From the NCBI RefSeq assembly GCF_026891975.1, contig NZ_JAPTGB010000014.1, positions 1 through 58,775 of the forward strand: a DNA stretch of 58,775 nucleotides. The letters run 5' to 3'. The notes beneath the pieces are model-generated. The model was not told where the DNA came from. It searched no databases and saw nothing but the letters and a program-made list of their open reading frames with translations. The position numbers were made by a program, and so were the translations under genes. Below, one piece after another: positions 15,671 through 23,909 of the stretch. The stretch comes from Methanocorpusculum petauri. GTDB lineage: Archaea; Halobacteriota; Methanomicrobia; Methanomicrobiales; Methanocorpusculaceae. Position 1 is the first letter of the stretch, and every line of letters starts with the position of its first letter.

Positions 15671-16065
15671 ATGCATCAAAAAATCCCGTATATCTTCCTT
15701 GCGATAGGAATTGTTCTTGTCTTATCAACCACTGGCTGTGTTCAACTGGATGAACCGAGCGATGCTTTCCTTCTCATGGAGTTCTCGGATCAGGGAAACA
15801 TTCAGGTGGAGAACATCACCTCCTATGCAGTATCCGAAGCACATCGACTTGGCGTCAACTTCCCGGAAACAGAGCGGATGGTATGAGATCAACTGGAATG
15901 CACTCCATCTCTCCATTGGGCGGGCATACGATCTGACTGACGACGAAATCAGTCGGTATATAAGTGCCGCCACCTCCAAAAAAAACCTACGGTATGCATA
16001 ATCTCCCGCTCCCGAACGGCATCTACAAAGATGTCCTCGATCCTGAACACACAGCAGCAACCTGA
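15671..16065 (+). pseudogene. Decayed lipoprotein gene, paralogue of the 22.7 kb gene
   Basis: The first frame gives a lipoprotein start (hydrophobic segment ending in LSTTGC) and runs to LGVNFPETERMV before a stop at 15886. A second frame carries INWNALHLSIGRAYDLTDDE, and a third, after an A-run at about 15979-15986, carries KTYGMHNLPLP and DVLDPEHTAAT before a stop at 16065. In the intact paralogue at 22700-23227 these blocks follow one another in a single frame, with about 30 more residues between the first and the second. So this copy has a deletion and a homopolymer frameshift. Confidence 0.75.
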
Positions 16066-16096
16066 AAAAATCCAACAATATTTTTTCAAAACGAGA

Positions 16097-16120
16097 GTTT
16101 GACCAATTTCTTTGTCGTCC
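16097..16120 (+). repeat. Decayed copy of the promoter motif
   Basis: GTTTGACCAATTTCTTTGTCG differs at only a few positions from the motif at 20444 (CTTTGGTCAATTTCTTTATCA). It follows the pseudogene and is not directly upstream of a start codon. Confidence 0.4.
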
Positions 16121-16180
16121 CTGCTGAAAACCATCCTCTATTCTATTTTGTTCATTGTCCGACACCAGATAGTCAGGGGG

Positions 16181-16209
16181 TATGACACTTTGGTCAATGT
16201 ATTCATAAG
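16181..16209 (+). promoter_or_regulatory. Promoter motif, site B
   Basis: TATGACACTTTGGTCAAT is identical to site A and is followed four bases later by the TATA-like CATAAG. It is upstream of the metalloprotease gene, leaving a leader of roughly 70-80 bases. Confidence 0.6.
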
Positions 16210-16307
16210 AGATGTTCACTCAAGTTTAGATTGTAATCCTGTGTCTGATTTCATCACTCACTTTGATGTGACAGATTAGAGCAGGTTTGCAGTGAGATGC
16301 TTTGAAA

Positions 16308-17672
16308 ATGAAACATAGACTAAAAAATAAATTTTGGATTCTGCCCATGACAGTAATCCTGTTGCTTTCGGTGGTGTTCATCCTGCCTGTAAGTGCTGAA
16401 TCGTCTGGAACATCTGACTCACTGATTTTCAGTGTTTCTGGAAAAACGAACGTGGTTGATCCACAAACAGCTACAATGCGAAATTCTGGCTCTGTCATTG
16501 ACTATGGGCCGCTGCACATTCCTAAAATTGTTATTGCATCATCTGACGCTATGAAAGCCTCAGGAACAAGAGCAGCAAATACAGAAATTTATGATCTGGT
16601 TACTTTTAACAGTCTGATACCTGTTCGTTCAGATACTGTGACTATGCCGATCACTTTGTACGGTCAAACATATACCATCAATCTGAAAAAGTCCAACTAT
16701 GATGATCTTGGAGCTGATGGTCGTGATTCTTACCAAGGTACAATTTCAGGAATGTCTGACTCTGTCGTTCTGTTTACCGTGACAGACCAAAACCTCTTGT
16801 ATGGTACGGTGAGGTTTGGAAATCAGAGTATCGTAATTTATCCTGTTCAAAACAGAGAATACACTGCCCGAACAGTAATGCCATTGCATGTTGTTTATTC
16901 TGAAAAAGATCTTTTGCAACCCTCTGAGCCTGTTCCATTTTGTGGTAATACTGATAATATGACATCGCCCCCACTTATTACTGCCAATTCCGAATTGAGC
17001 GCAACTAGAGGAGGAGAATACGATTGGGCATATGTTGATCTACTTATCGTTACCGACAAAAATTTTTATGATTTAGAGGCAGATTGGATAGCATGTGCCA
17101 AGGATTATCTTAGTGAAGCAAATTACCAATTTCAGAGACCAGATATCAAGGTTGTTCTCAGGGGATCATATTTAGTATCTGTCCAGTCCATGATAGAGAT
17201 GAGTAATGATCCTCGGTCGGTTACTGATCCTTACCAATTGGTTATGGATAAGTTTCCGAAAGAATATCTTATCATGGCACAAAAAGATGTTTGTGTCTAT
17301 TTAGGCGGAAAAGATGCGAGTCCGACATCACCTGGATATGAGTATGCTCAAGGAATGGGTGCTAACAGACACACCTGGTCACAAATGGTTGAAGATAATT
17401 CTCCAGGTATGTATGATGGTAATCGTCATTCCCGAGTTTATAATTTTATTCATGAAATCGGGCATACATTACATGCGTATCACGAATTGGCGTATGAGTG
17501 GTGGGATCTTGTACCCCCATTTAGGCATATAACTGTCATGTGTGGTATGTATATCGGTGATTCAATTCAGTGGGATTTCTCGTCATCTGTCCCTGAATAC
17601 AATGGAGATGCAACACATGATAACGCGTTTGTAATCCGCGTTTACAAACATGAGGTTGCCGCTCTGGCATGA
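16308..17672 (+). CDS. Exported metzincin-like zinc metalloprotease
   Basis: The 454-residue protein has a signal peptide (about residues 1-30, ending PVSA), a propeptide-like region to about 235, and a catalytic domain with HEIGHTLHAYH at residues 382-392. The three His residues bind zinc and the Glu is the catalytic base, as in metzincins (HExxHxxxxxH). MCGM at about 411 could be the Met-turn. It would cleave proteins outside the cell. The frame opens at a TTG six bases before the ATG at 16308, which I prefer. Promoter site B is upstream and a perfect inverted repeat follows the stop. A second, catalytic-domain-only relative lies at 20.6 kb. Confidence 0.78.
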   Translation: MKHRLKNKFWILPMTVILLLSVVFILPVSAESSGTSDSLIFSVSGKTNVVDPQTATMRNSGSVIDYGPLHIPKIVIASSDAMKASGTRAANTEIYDLVTFNSLIPVRSDTVTMPITLYGQTYTINLKKSNYDDLGADGRDSYQGTISGMSDSVVLFTVTDQNLLYGTVRFGNQSIVIYPVQNREYTARTVMPLHVVYSEKDLLQPSEPVPFCGNTDNMTSPPLITANSELSATRGGEYDWAYVDLLIVTDKNFYDLEADWIACAKDYLSEANYQFQRPDIKVVLRGSYLVSVQSMIEMSNDPRSVTDPYQLVMDKFPKEYLIMAQKDVCVYLGGKDASPTSPGYEYAQGMGANRHTWSQMVEDNSPGMYDGNRHSRVYNFIHEIGHTLHAYHELAYEWWDLVPPFRHITVMCGMYIGDSIQWDFSSSVPEYNGDATHDNAFVIRVYKHEVAALA

Positions 17673-17681
17673 AAAACAATT

Positions 17682-17709
17682 TTTGTAAGATACATACATA
17701 TCTTACAAA
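17682..17709. terminator. Perfect inverted repeat after the metalloprotease gene
   Basis: TTTGTAAGATA and TATCTTACAAA are 11-bp arms with a 6-base loop, 9 bp after the stop codon. It can end or stabilise the protease transcript; being AT-rich and symmetrical, it could also be an operator for the gene at 17761. Confidence 0.5.
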
Positions 17710-17760
17710 CCATTTACTAATCAACCATCATAGAATTAAAAATAGTGACTCTGAACTATC

Positions 17761-18159
17761 ATGAAAAAGAAAATTCTTATCTGTATTGGTATTCTTATCT
17801 TTGTTGTATTCGCTACTGTTATCGGAGGTTTCACTCTTGCATATGCGGATGCGGGGATTAGAGTTCAGTCTCTCAGCCACATTCCAGGGAGTAATTCCAT
17901 CATTGTATCTGTTACCGATGATGATCTTGCCCGCTATCCAGCATTGCAGAATTCTCTGGAAACATCTGAGTCAATCATTGTCACTGAAAATCCATTTACT
18001 CGTATGAAATATGGTAAGCGATGTGTAAATAAATCGGAGGCAATACGTATTGAAAATGAATTTGGAGAAATGTATCGAGAAAACGGATCCATTGTATCAA
18101 AATCACGCTATCTCAAATGGGACGATGCGTACTATCGGGTTTATCCTGTCTACTCATGA
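17761..18159 (+). CDS. Exported or membrane-anchored hypothetical protein
   Basis: This 132-residue protein has a hydrophobic segment at residues 5-27 with a possible cleavage site after AYA, followed by a soluble domain of about 100 residues with alternating strands and helices (SIIVSVTDDDLARYPAL). No catalytic motif is seen. Its stop overlaps the next start (ATGA). Genes of this kind, short, anchored and without known relatives, are clustered here between the two metzincin-type genes, so it may belong to the same extracellular function, but that rests on neighbourhood alone. Confidence 0.55.
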   Translation: MKKKILICIGILIFVVFATVIGGFTLAYADAGIRVQSLSHIPGSNSIIVSVTDDDLARYPALQNSLETSESIIVTENPFTRMKYGKRCVNKSEAIRIENEFGEMYRENGSIVSKSRYLKWDDAYYRVYPVYS

Positions 18160-18545
18160 ATAATTCCGCTCATGTCCAGAGCGAAACCGCACTTATCGAA
18201 AAGCTGGAGCAGTTCACCGAAGAGGATCCCATGTGCTACGTCGCCACATCAGTTGGTTACCAAAAGTACTGGGATACCGGAACCGTCATAACCATGAAGT
18301 ACCAGACACCCGTGAACATTACTTGGGTTATTACTATAGAGGGACTGAGCCCGGAGATTCATCATATCAATGTCAAGCAGATCACCGCTGCACTCTCCCA
18401 TGATCGCGAATCTTACTCCGCAAACTGGCTCCTCGTCTATCCGGATCAGAAAACTCCTTTTCAGTATCCACTGGAAATCCCTCGCGAGCAGGCAAATGAA
18501 CTGCTGGACATGATCGGAGTGAATCCGATTCCAGAGTCATCGTGA
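18156..18545 (+). CDS. N-terminally shortened paralogue of the 22.1 kb exported protein
   Basis: Its 129 residues align with residues 48 onward of the exported protein at 22070-22576: ETALIEKLEQFTEED against ETALIEKMEQYAEED, and PREQANELLDMIGVNPI against PREQANELLKLAGLNPI. The N-terminal membrane segment of the relative is missing, so this copy would stay in the cytoplasm. The start overlaps the preceding gene by 4 bp, which suggests that a deletion fused a leaderless remnant to the end of the 17761 gene. It may be a decaying gene despite the open frame. Confidence 0.5.
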   Translation: MNNSAHVQSETALIEKLEQFTEEDPMCYVATSVGYQKYWDTGTVITMKYQTPVNITWVITIEGLSPEIHHINVKQITAALSHDRESYSANWLLVYPDQKTPFQYPLEIPREQANELLDMIGVNPIPESS

Positions 18546-18618
18546 CCAGTTCTTCGGGACATCCGGTATCCATTTTTTTTGTAAAACGTGTCAGCAGTTG
18601 GTGGAAACGCATCTCTCA

Positions 18619-18641
18619 CACTTTGGTCAATCTCTTTATCA
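18619..18641 (+). promoter_or_regulatory. Promoter motif, site D
   Basis: CACTTTGGTCAAT followed by CTCTTTATCAT, the same arrangement as site E. What follows is only an 11-codon frame starting ATGTCCCACAGCACT, similar to the start of the gene at 22070 (ATGTCCCGCAGTACC), so the gene this promoter served is probably lost. Confidence 0.5.
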
Positions 18642-18731
18642 TCCTTCGTGGAAAAAATAGCATAAAGATAACCATGTCCCACAGCACTCCTGAGGAACTG
18701 TTTTAAAAAAAGAGCGGGAAAGCCCCGCCGG

Positions 18732-20003
18732 TCAGACCATCTGTTCAGGCGAGCCCTGCATGTACTCGCGGCAGACGGTTGTCGCGTAATGGCCGGGCGG
18801 GAGGACGAACCGGAGTGTGACGTCCGTTCCCGAGATTTCAGAGGCAACCTCCGTCCGGAGCACAATCTTCCGGTGAGCTCCATCAAAGTTCGTGCCGGTA
18901 AACGCGGACGCATCCGCAAAACTCTGCATCGAAACACTATCCTTCTCCATCAGGGCAAACATTTCCTTTTCCATAGGCCCCGGCGTTACGGGAAGCGTTG
19001 CACCCGGCATCCATGCGGCGACCGCACACCGCCCGCGTTTCATGTGCTGGCGGGCGGTGGGAAGGTTCTTTTCGGTGACGGTATCGATACGGTCGTTGGT
19101 GAAGATGAGATGCTCCCCTTCTGCTGCGTCCGCAAGCGGAACTCCCGCGGCACAGCGGGCGGAAAGCGCCATGTTAAAGAGCCAGGACTGGTATGCCGAG
19201 ACGAACATTGAGAGAAGTTTCGGCGGCATTGCCTGAAGTGCCGCCCCGTACTCTCCGGGATGTTTTGCAAGGGAGTCGAGCATGATGCGTTCGTAGGAGA
19301 GTTTTGCCGGCAGGTCGTGCAGAGCGGCTTTGGCGTCGCCGGTCTCGGCGAACGCCGTCCGGGCGGCTTTGACCTCGTCGGATTCGTGGGGGAAGGCGTC
19401 GCCGACATAGATCTTCACGGCGTCCTCATACTCGCCGCGAAGAATGTGGAGGCCGACGCGGTGGGTGACCGGTTTTAATGCGCCGAACCGCTGGATTCCG
19501 TAATAGTTGGGGATGCCGGAGGAGAGAATGTCGGCGGTGATTGCAGCTGTCCGTTCGGCGAGTCCTTCGGATTCGCAGTTGCGCAGGGTGATTGCAAACC
19601 GGTTTCCTTCGAGGCTGCCGAGGCCGAGATTGAACTGGTGGTGCGTGACCGGTTCGAGGACGATGTCTTTGAGGGAGACTTTTGCCAGGTCGTCTTCGGT
19701 GATGTCGTAGAGGGAGATGTACTGGGTTGTTACGGCATTGCGGTCCTTGGTTCCTCCCCATCCGAGCCGTTTTGGGCTGATGGCGAGCCGTTTTGCGATC
19801 TCCCGCATGGCGTGCTGGTGTTCCCAGGAGGTTTTGGTGAGCTTTGCGATGAGGTACGGGCCGGTTCCGGTAAAGGTGACCGGCAGTTCTTCGACGATGA
19901 AGTCCTGCGGTGTACTGCGGAGAACGCCGCCGATTCCCTGTGTGTCGGTTGCGTAGTAGTTCATTCCGAGGGATTGTTCGAGGGGATGGGTGGAGGGTTT
20001 CAT
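18732..20003 (-). CDS. truD: tRNA pseudouridine(13) synthase
   Basis: The 423-residue protein has the TruD signature GGTKDRNA at residues 83-90, with D87 as the catalytic aspartate that attacks the uridine ribose, and NYYGIQRFG further on. It converts U13 of tRNA-Glu and others to pseudouridine. Length is normal for archaeal TruD, which carries a larger insertion domain than the bacterial enzyme. It starts 3 bp after pth2, forming a tRNA-handling operon, an arrangement known in archaea. Both genes are intact although the surroundings are full of decayed exported-protein genes. Confidence 0.95.
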   Translation of the reverse strand: MKPSTHPLEQSLGMNYYATDTQGIGGVLRSTPQDFIVEELPVTFTGTGPYLIAKLTKTSWEHQHAMREIAKRLAISPKRLGWGGTKDRNAVTTQYISLYDITEDDLAKVSLKDIVLEPVTHHQFNLGLGSLEGNRFAITLRNCESEGLAERTAAITADILSSGIPNYYGIQRFGALKPVTHRVGLHILRGEYEDAVKIYVGDAFPHESDEVKAARTAFAETGDAKAALHDLPAKLSYERIMLDSLAKHPGEYGAALQAMPPKLLSMFVSAYQSWLFNMALSARCAAGVPLADAAEGEHLIFTNDRIDTVTEKNLPTARQHMKRGRCAVAAWMPGATLPVTPGPMEKEMFALMEKDSVSMQSFADASAFTGTNFDGAHRKIVLRTEVASEISGTDVTLRFVLPPGHYATTVCREYMQGSPEQMV

Positions 20004-20006
20004 GGT

Positions 20007-20372
20007 TCAGAGGAGCGGGAGGTTTCCGGTGACTTTGTCGATGAGTTCGGCTTTGGCAGGACCGATACCAAGGGCGGTGACGGTTCCGGGCGGGATTTCG
20101 GTGTAGCCGGCGTCGATGATTAAGGAGACGGGGAGTCCCTGGATTTCTGCGGTCGCTTTGAGTTCGTAGAGTGCACGTTCGCCCTGGGCTTTGAGGGCAA
20201 CCTTTTTCTGGCCTTCCCGCATCCAGGCTTTTTTGTCGAGGAGTGAGGCTTTTTCAAAGGCGCCAATAGAGGCATGGGCTGCCTGGGCGCACATTTTGCC
20301 GCAGCTGAGTTTGAGGTCGGTTCGCAGGATGAGGCATTGTTTGTATTTGAAGACGTCTTCGCCGCCGGTCAT
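20007..20372 (-). CDS. pth2: Peptidyl-tRNA hydrolase, archaeal type
   Basis: The 121-residue protein is Pth2: YKQCLILRTDLKLSCGKMCA near the start, AAHASIGAF, then PVSLIIDAGYTEIPPGT and a final helix typical of this fold. It releases tRNA from peptides dropped by the ribosome. I chose the ATG at 20372 because the frame upstream runs into a repeated promoter motif (site E) and loses similarity. It is followed after 3 bp by truD. Confidence 0.95.
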   Translation of the reverse strand: MTGGEDVFKYKQCLILRTDLKLSCGKMCAQAAHASIGAFEKASLLDKKAWMREGQKKVALKAQGERALYELKATAEIQGLPVSLIIDAGYTEIPPGTVTALGIGPAKAELIDKVTGNLPLL

Positions 20373-20443
20373 GTGTGGGGAATGTATTGGGCGGGAGGGA
20401 GGATAAAGAGCACGGGAGGGATGGAGGTACACGCAGCCTATTA

Positions 20444-20466
20444 CACTTTGGTCAATTTCTTTATCA
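20444..20466 (+). promoter_or_regulatory. Promoter motif, site E
   Basis: CACTTTGGTCAAT followed by TTCTTTATCAT on the plus strand, about 120 bp upstream of the short metzincin gene at 20589. It lies between pth2, read the other way, and that gene. Confidence 0.55.
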
Positions 20467-20588
20467 TGTACGAGGAACATAGTATCTTTCAACCGAGGTT
20501 TACTCAGATACTGTATCAAAAATGCTCATGCCGGTCAGGTTGAGAGAGTATTTACTCCATAGATCTGTCCGGCATGAGGAGATTAACT

Positions 20589-20975
20589 ATGAAAAAAACG
20601 CGAAAAATCTGGCGTATTGGCAAGACAGCAGTCGTCGCTTATTGGGAAGAAGCACCATCTTCTGGTGGTAGTATCCAGGCTAAGGATACTACGTATCAAC
20701 ATGAAGTACTCCATTTATTCGGGGCTCTTGATGAATATCAGGGATCCAATTCTGCATACCTTGATTACAGCTATCGTGCTGTGAGTCCAATGAATCGATG
20801 GTATAAAAACACGAATTTTCATACGATCAATGAACAGCATGATCACAACAGTGTAATGTGTAATCACAGACACTCCGGTGCTATCAGCAACTCAACAAGA
20901 AAATTTATTGGTTGGGGAGATCACGATGGAAACGGTGCAATCGATCTGTTTGATCCTTTTGATCAAAATAATTGA
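20589..20975 (+). CDS. Metzincin-like catalytic domain without signal peptide
   Basis: The 128-residue protein contains HEVLHLFGALD at residues 38-48, matching HExxHxxGxxD of metzincins in which Asp replaces the third zinc-binding His. SVMCNH further on is a possible Met-turn, and DHDGNGAIDLFDPF at the end looks like a calcium-binding loop. The ATG at 20589 has an AGGAGA ribosome site 8 bp upstream. Signal peptide and propeptide are absent, so either it is a remnant of a larger secreted protease whose 5' part was replaced, or it works inside the cell. The gene 11 bp downstream encodes an exported protein. Confidence 0.6.
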   Translation: MKKTRKIWRIGKTAVVAYWEEAPSSGGSIQAKDTTYQHEVLHLFGALDEYQGSNSAYLDYSYRAVSPMNRWYKNTNFHTINEQHDHNSVMCNHRHSGAISNSTRKFIGWGDHDGNGAIDLFDPFDQNN

Positions 20976-20986
20976 GGTGATGCAAT

Positions 20987-21580
20987 ATGCTAAAAAAATG
21001 TATTGGTTGTGGAAAAACACACTCATTTTTAGTGATTATCCTTATTGCTGCCATTATGATTGGGGTATGCGTCTTTTTTATATTTGGGGTAACATTTCCA
21101 TATGGTCAAAATGTATCATCTGTAGTTCCAGTGAATGTTTCATCTTCCGGAAATAACTCCAGTTCCCTATTCTGTCATTGGCAGGATCTCACTATGGAGA
21201 AAGTAGGTATAAGAACTGTGACTGAACAGGACATGATCGCTTTCATTGTAAAATGGAATGAATTACGAAATTGGGGTGCATCTGATGCAGAAATTCTCTC
21301 TGCTGTCCAGACTCTGAAAGGTGCAGCTATTAAGGCAAATGTCTCCAGTGAAACTATACCTTTTATCCGGTTAGGAAAACCAGAGTGGGATGAATATGAG
21401 TACGTGATCGATCATATGCCAAGATTCTGTGCGGAAGTTGCCAGATTACTTGGGCAATCGGAAACAGAGATTGTGGAGTTCCCTGATGCAGTGCTCATCG
21501 ATGAATGGGAAGAGCGGTTCGGATGTAGAAATAGTAATAGTCCGAATTGTTTATCCTTTATCCCTATTTTCCTGAAATGA
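20987..21580 (+). CDS. Membrane-anchored hypothetical protein
   Basis: The 197-residue protein begins with a CIGC pair, then a hydrophobic segment at about residues 14-35, a Ser/Asn-rich spacer (SSSGNNSSS) and an outside domain of about 130 residues, mostly helical (DMIAFIVKWNELRNWGASD). A good ribosome site (AGGTGATG) precedes the start. It follows the metzincin fragment by 11 bp and is probably cotranscribed with it. No family is recognised; a protease partner or inhibitor is only a guess from position. Confidence 0.55.
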   Translation: MLKKCIGCGKTHSFLVIILIAAIMIGVCVFFIFGVTFPYGQNVSSVVPVNVSSSGNNSSSLFCHWQDLTMEKVGIRTVTEQDMIAFIVKWNELRNWGASDAEILSAVQTLKGAAIKANVSSETIPFIRLGKPEWDEYEYVIDHMPRFCAEVARLLGQSETEIVEFPDAVLIDEWEERFGCRNSNSPNCLSFIPIFLK

Positions 21581-21689
21581 TTTTCTTTAACCTTTCCACC
21601 GAAACAAAGCTCGTTCCCGCTTTTTACGCATTACCAGATATAGCCAATGTGCATATTTTCTCCCTAAAACTGTGGCAGTGAACAGATAA

Positions 21690-22040
21690 GTGAACTGTCG
21701 ACACTGTTCGATAGGGATTATCTACCAAAAAACCTGCCGTCTGATGCTATTTCAGCTGGGTATTTGCAAGGGCTTCGGTGAGAATGGAAATGATGATTAT
21801 GCATTTGCCTATGCGTTCAATCAGAGAGGGGCAAGCACAGTAACTGGCTATAACGGAGAGGTAAATAGCTGGTATGATCATGCCATGATAAAAAAGATCG
21901 CAGATCTTCTTGTTAATGGTTATAACATACAAACTGCAATTTCGCAAGCAAAGTTCGATCCTGGAGATACTGATGCTGAAAACTATCCTGGTAGTGGTAC
22001 ATACATTCTGCTCTATGGATATACCGGGTGGCAACTATAA
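21690..22040 (+). pseudogene. C-terminal fragment of an exported protein gene
   Basis: The frame gives 116 residues, of which about the last 85 look like a folded C-terminal domain (FNQRGASTVTGYNGEVNSWYD and a GSGTYILLYGYTGW end), similar in style to the end of secreted caspase-like peptidases. Upstream, a different frame (about 21700-21780) continues the same protein-like composition (LPKNLPSDAISAGYLQGL), so at least one frameshift separates the halves and no signal peptide is left. The family suggestion is weak; the decay is fairly clear. Confidence 0.4.
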
Positions 22041-22069
22041 TATAATGAGGCTCTAAGTTAGTAACTACC

Positions 22070-22576
22070 ATGTCCCGCAGTACCCTTACCGCAATCGTTG
22101 TTACCACGTTCTGCTTCGCTGTCGCAATATTTGGCCTCAGTTATGCCTGCGTGTTCACCGAGGTGGACGGCCTTTCCATCATCTCCCACGGCATCCATGT
22201 CATTCCGCCCAACGAAACCGCACTCATTGAAAAGATGGAACAGTACGCCGAAGAGGATGGCTTTCGGAATTTTGTCGGAAGTGACGGAGCCAACGTGGCA
22301 GACTGCAAACGCGAAGGAGTCGTTATCACCATGCGGTACACCACACCGCACCTGTTGAACTGGACCGAACAGGATGGATCAAAAATTCAGATATTCGCAG
22401 AACGAATTACCGTAACCATCCCGGATCAACCTGACTCCGGCAGGAAAATGTCCTACTACATCATCGTGGATAAACCTGAAAAACGACTCGGTATGGTGAC
22501 TCTTCAGATGCCTCGCGAACAGGCAAACGAACTGCTGAAGCTCGCTGGGCTGAACCCAATTGAAAAGAAACCTTGA
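22070..22576 (+). CDS. Exported or anchored hypothetical protein
   Basis: The 168-residue protein has a hydrophobic segment at residues 7-28 (ending ACVF) and an outside domain whose core ETALIEKMEQYAEED and end PREQANELLKLAGLNPI recur in the shortened paralogue at 18156. A TATA-like CTATAATATAAT lies about 30 bp upstream. It is followed after 120 bp by a lipoprotein gene whose own decayed paralogue lies at 15.7 kb, so the two genes probably formed a duplicated unit. Function unknown. Confidence 0.6.
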   Translation: MSRSTLTAIVVTTFCFAVAIFGLSYACVFTEVDGLSIISHGIHVIPPNETALIEKMEQYAEEDGFRNFVGSDGANVADCKREGVVITMRYTTPHLLNWTEQDGSKIQIFAERITVTIPDQPDSGRKMSYYIIVDKPEKRLGMVTLQMPREQANELLKLAGLNPIEKKP

Positions 22577-22699
22577 GAGCGGCATACTGCCGGAACATCC
22601 CCACTTTTTTCAAAACGAAACTTCGGCCACTCTCTCTTTATACTTTCATTGCGATACAGCAAGATCATCAGAAATTCCCGTTCGCTTCAGGTGATAATT

Positions 22700-23227
22700 A
22701 TGGCAAAAAACTATTTCTTCTGTTTGTTCGTCCTTTCCATCCTTTTGACCTCATCAATACTCACCGCAGGCTGTATCCAGCCGTCAACTGATCTGATAGA
22801 AAACGAATCCGAACCGGTTGATCCACTGCTTGCAAATTTTTCGAGTGACGATTTGATTTATATCAATAACATAACAACCGTCATGGACTACGTTGTTATT
22901 CAGGGAAAAAGACTTGGTGTCAACCTCACGGAAGAGGAGATGACGGTCCGTGCCGTGAAAGTTGCGGCAAAGTACGCTGATGCTCCTAATCCGTCTGAGC
23001 GGTCGATACCGCCCGGCTATTATGCCCTCAACTGGGGGGAATTCCACATCTCCATAGGGCGGGCATACAATCTGACGGATGAGGAAATTCTGCGGTATGT
23101 CCCCCTCACGTTCACGAGCAGAATCTACGGACATCATCATCAGCCAATTCCGGAGAACTATTACGACAGCGTCCTTGAACCGGAACACAAAGCGGTTACA
23201 GGACATCCATCCGGCTTCATCACCTAA
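22700..23227 (+). CDS. Lipoprotein of unknown function
   Basis: The 175-residue protein has a lipoprotein signal with the lipobox ILTAGC at about residues 20-25, so the cysteine should be lipid-anchored on the outer face of the membrane. The rest is a soluble domain with RSIPPGYYALNW, HISIGRAYNLTDEE and DSVLEPEH as the blocks shared with the decayed copy at 15671-16065. I start at the ATG at 22700 because the open frame before it has no signal character. No enzyme motif is seen. Confidence 0.65.
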   Translation: MAKNYFFCLFVLSILLTSSILTAGCIQPSTDLIENESEPVDPLLANFSSDDLIYINNITTVMDYVVIQGKRLGVNLTEEEMTVRAVKVAAKYADAPNPSERSIPPGYYALNWGEFHISIGRAYNLTDEEILRYVPLTFTSRIYGHHHQPIPENYYDSVLEPEHKAVTGHPSGFIT

Positions 23228-23277
23228 ACGACTTTATCATCATTTTTGGTAATACCCCTTTTTTCTCATAATCGTTC

Positions 23278-23537
23278 CAGCTTTGCCAAAAGCGTACACG
23301 CCGCACACAACCGGTTCTCTGTCGGCTCACCGCATCGCTCGCACACGCCCATCCTCCGTACCTCCCCGACCGCGGGGCCAAGTTTAGCCAGCAGTTCCTC
23401 CTGCCCCTCCACAATCGCGAGCATCGTACCCGGATACGTATACTCCAGCAGCCCCAGCTCGCTCCGCACGCCCGCCCGCAGCGCATACCGCAAGGAACAG
23501 TGATCTGCGTCCCGTCAGGAAGATGCACCAGAACCAT
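23278..23537 (-). pseudogene. Internally deleted copy of the ubiquitin-like/ncs6 gene pair
   Basis: Positions 23278-23491 match 37151-37364 with a single mismatch over 214 bp and encode the last 70 or so residues of the Ncs6-type thiolase. Directly next to it, 23509-23537 match the first ten codons of the ubiquitin-like carrier gene (MVLVHLPDGT) at 38240, less closely. Everything between, about 850 bp in the intact locus, is missing and the frames do not join. It is a deletion scar of a second copy and makes no protein. The near identity of one part and the divergence of the other suggest gene conversion or two separate events. Confidence 0.85.
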
Positions 23538-23909
23538 TATAGATGTATTGGCGTTTTTGGAATAAAGCAATCTCCCCCGTACGGAGTTGCACCTTTATTC
23601 CTGAACATCCTATGGAAAACACAGAGTACACAGAAATGTTCACCCGCATGCCGCTTCGCGTCCTGCTTCGTTCGCCACTTCGTGGCTCACAACATCACGG
23701 AATAAACAAGAAAACCATGGAAACAGATTAATTTAGGATTCCATGATGTCCACCAACTGCTTCGTGATGTTTTTTTCTTCCGTGTACGTCGTGTCTTTCC
23801 GCGGAGCGGCGAGCACGGCTCTGCCGTGCGAATCGTGGGCTGGAATTCGATCGATGACGATCCTGTATAGGCAATCAACGAATTTAGGTGCAACGCCGGG
23901 AAGGGGAGG
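23538..23909. other. Intergenic region after hsdR
   Basis: No gene is seen. The sequence holds short ACAGAGTACACAG-type stretches and a small hairpin (GCACGGC-TCT-GCCGTGC at about 23812-23828). The part next to hsdR resembles the low-complexity stretches often found between archaeal genes. It lies downstream of hsdR on the minus strand and may contain its terminator. Confidence 0.4.

Noticed and set aside
20373-20519. Longer N-terminus for Pth2
   Set aside because: The extra frame is a translation of the promoter motif and the following intergenic DNA; family length and similarity begin at the ATG at 20372.
23592-23731. Short frame with ENTEYTE-type residues after hsdR
   Set aside because: Such ACAGAGTACACAG stretches are common low-complexity intergenic DNA; there is no start context or domain.
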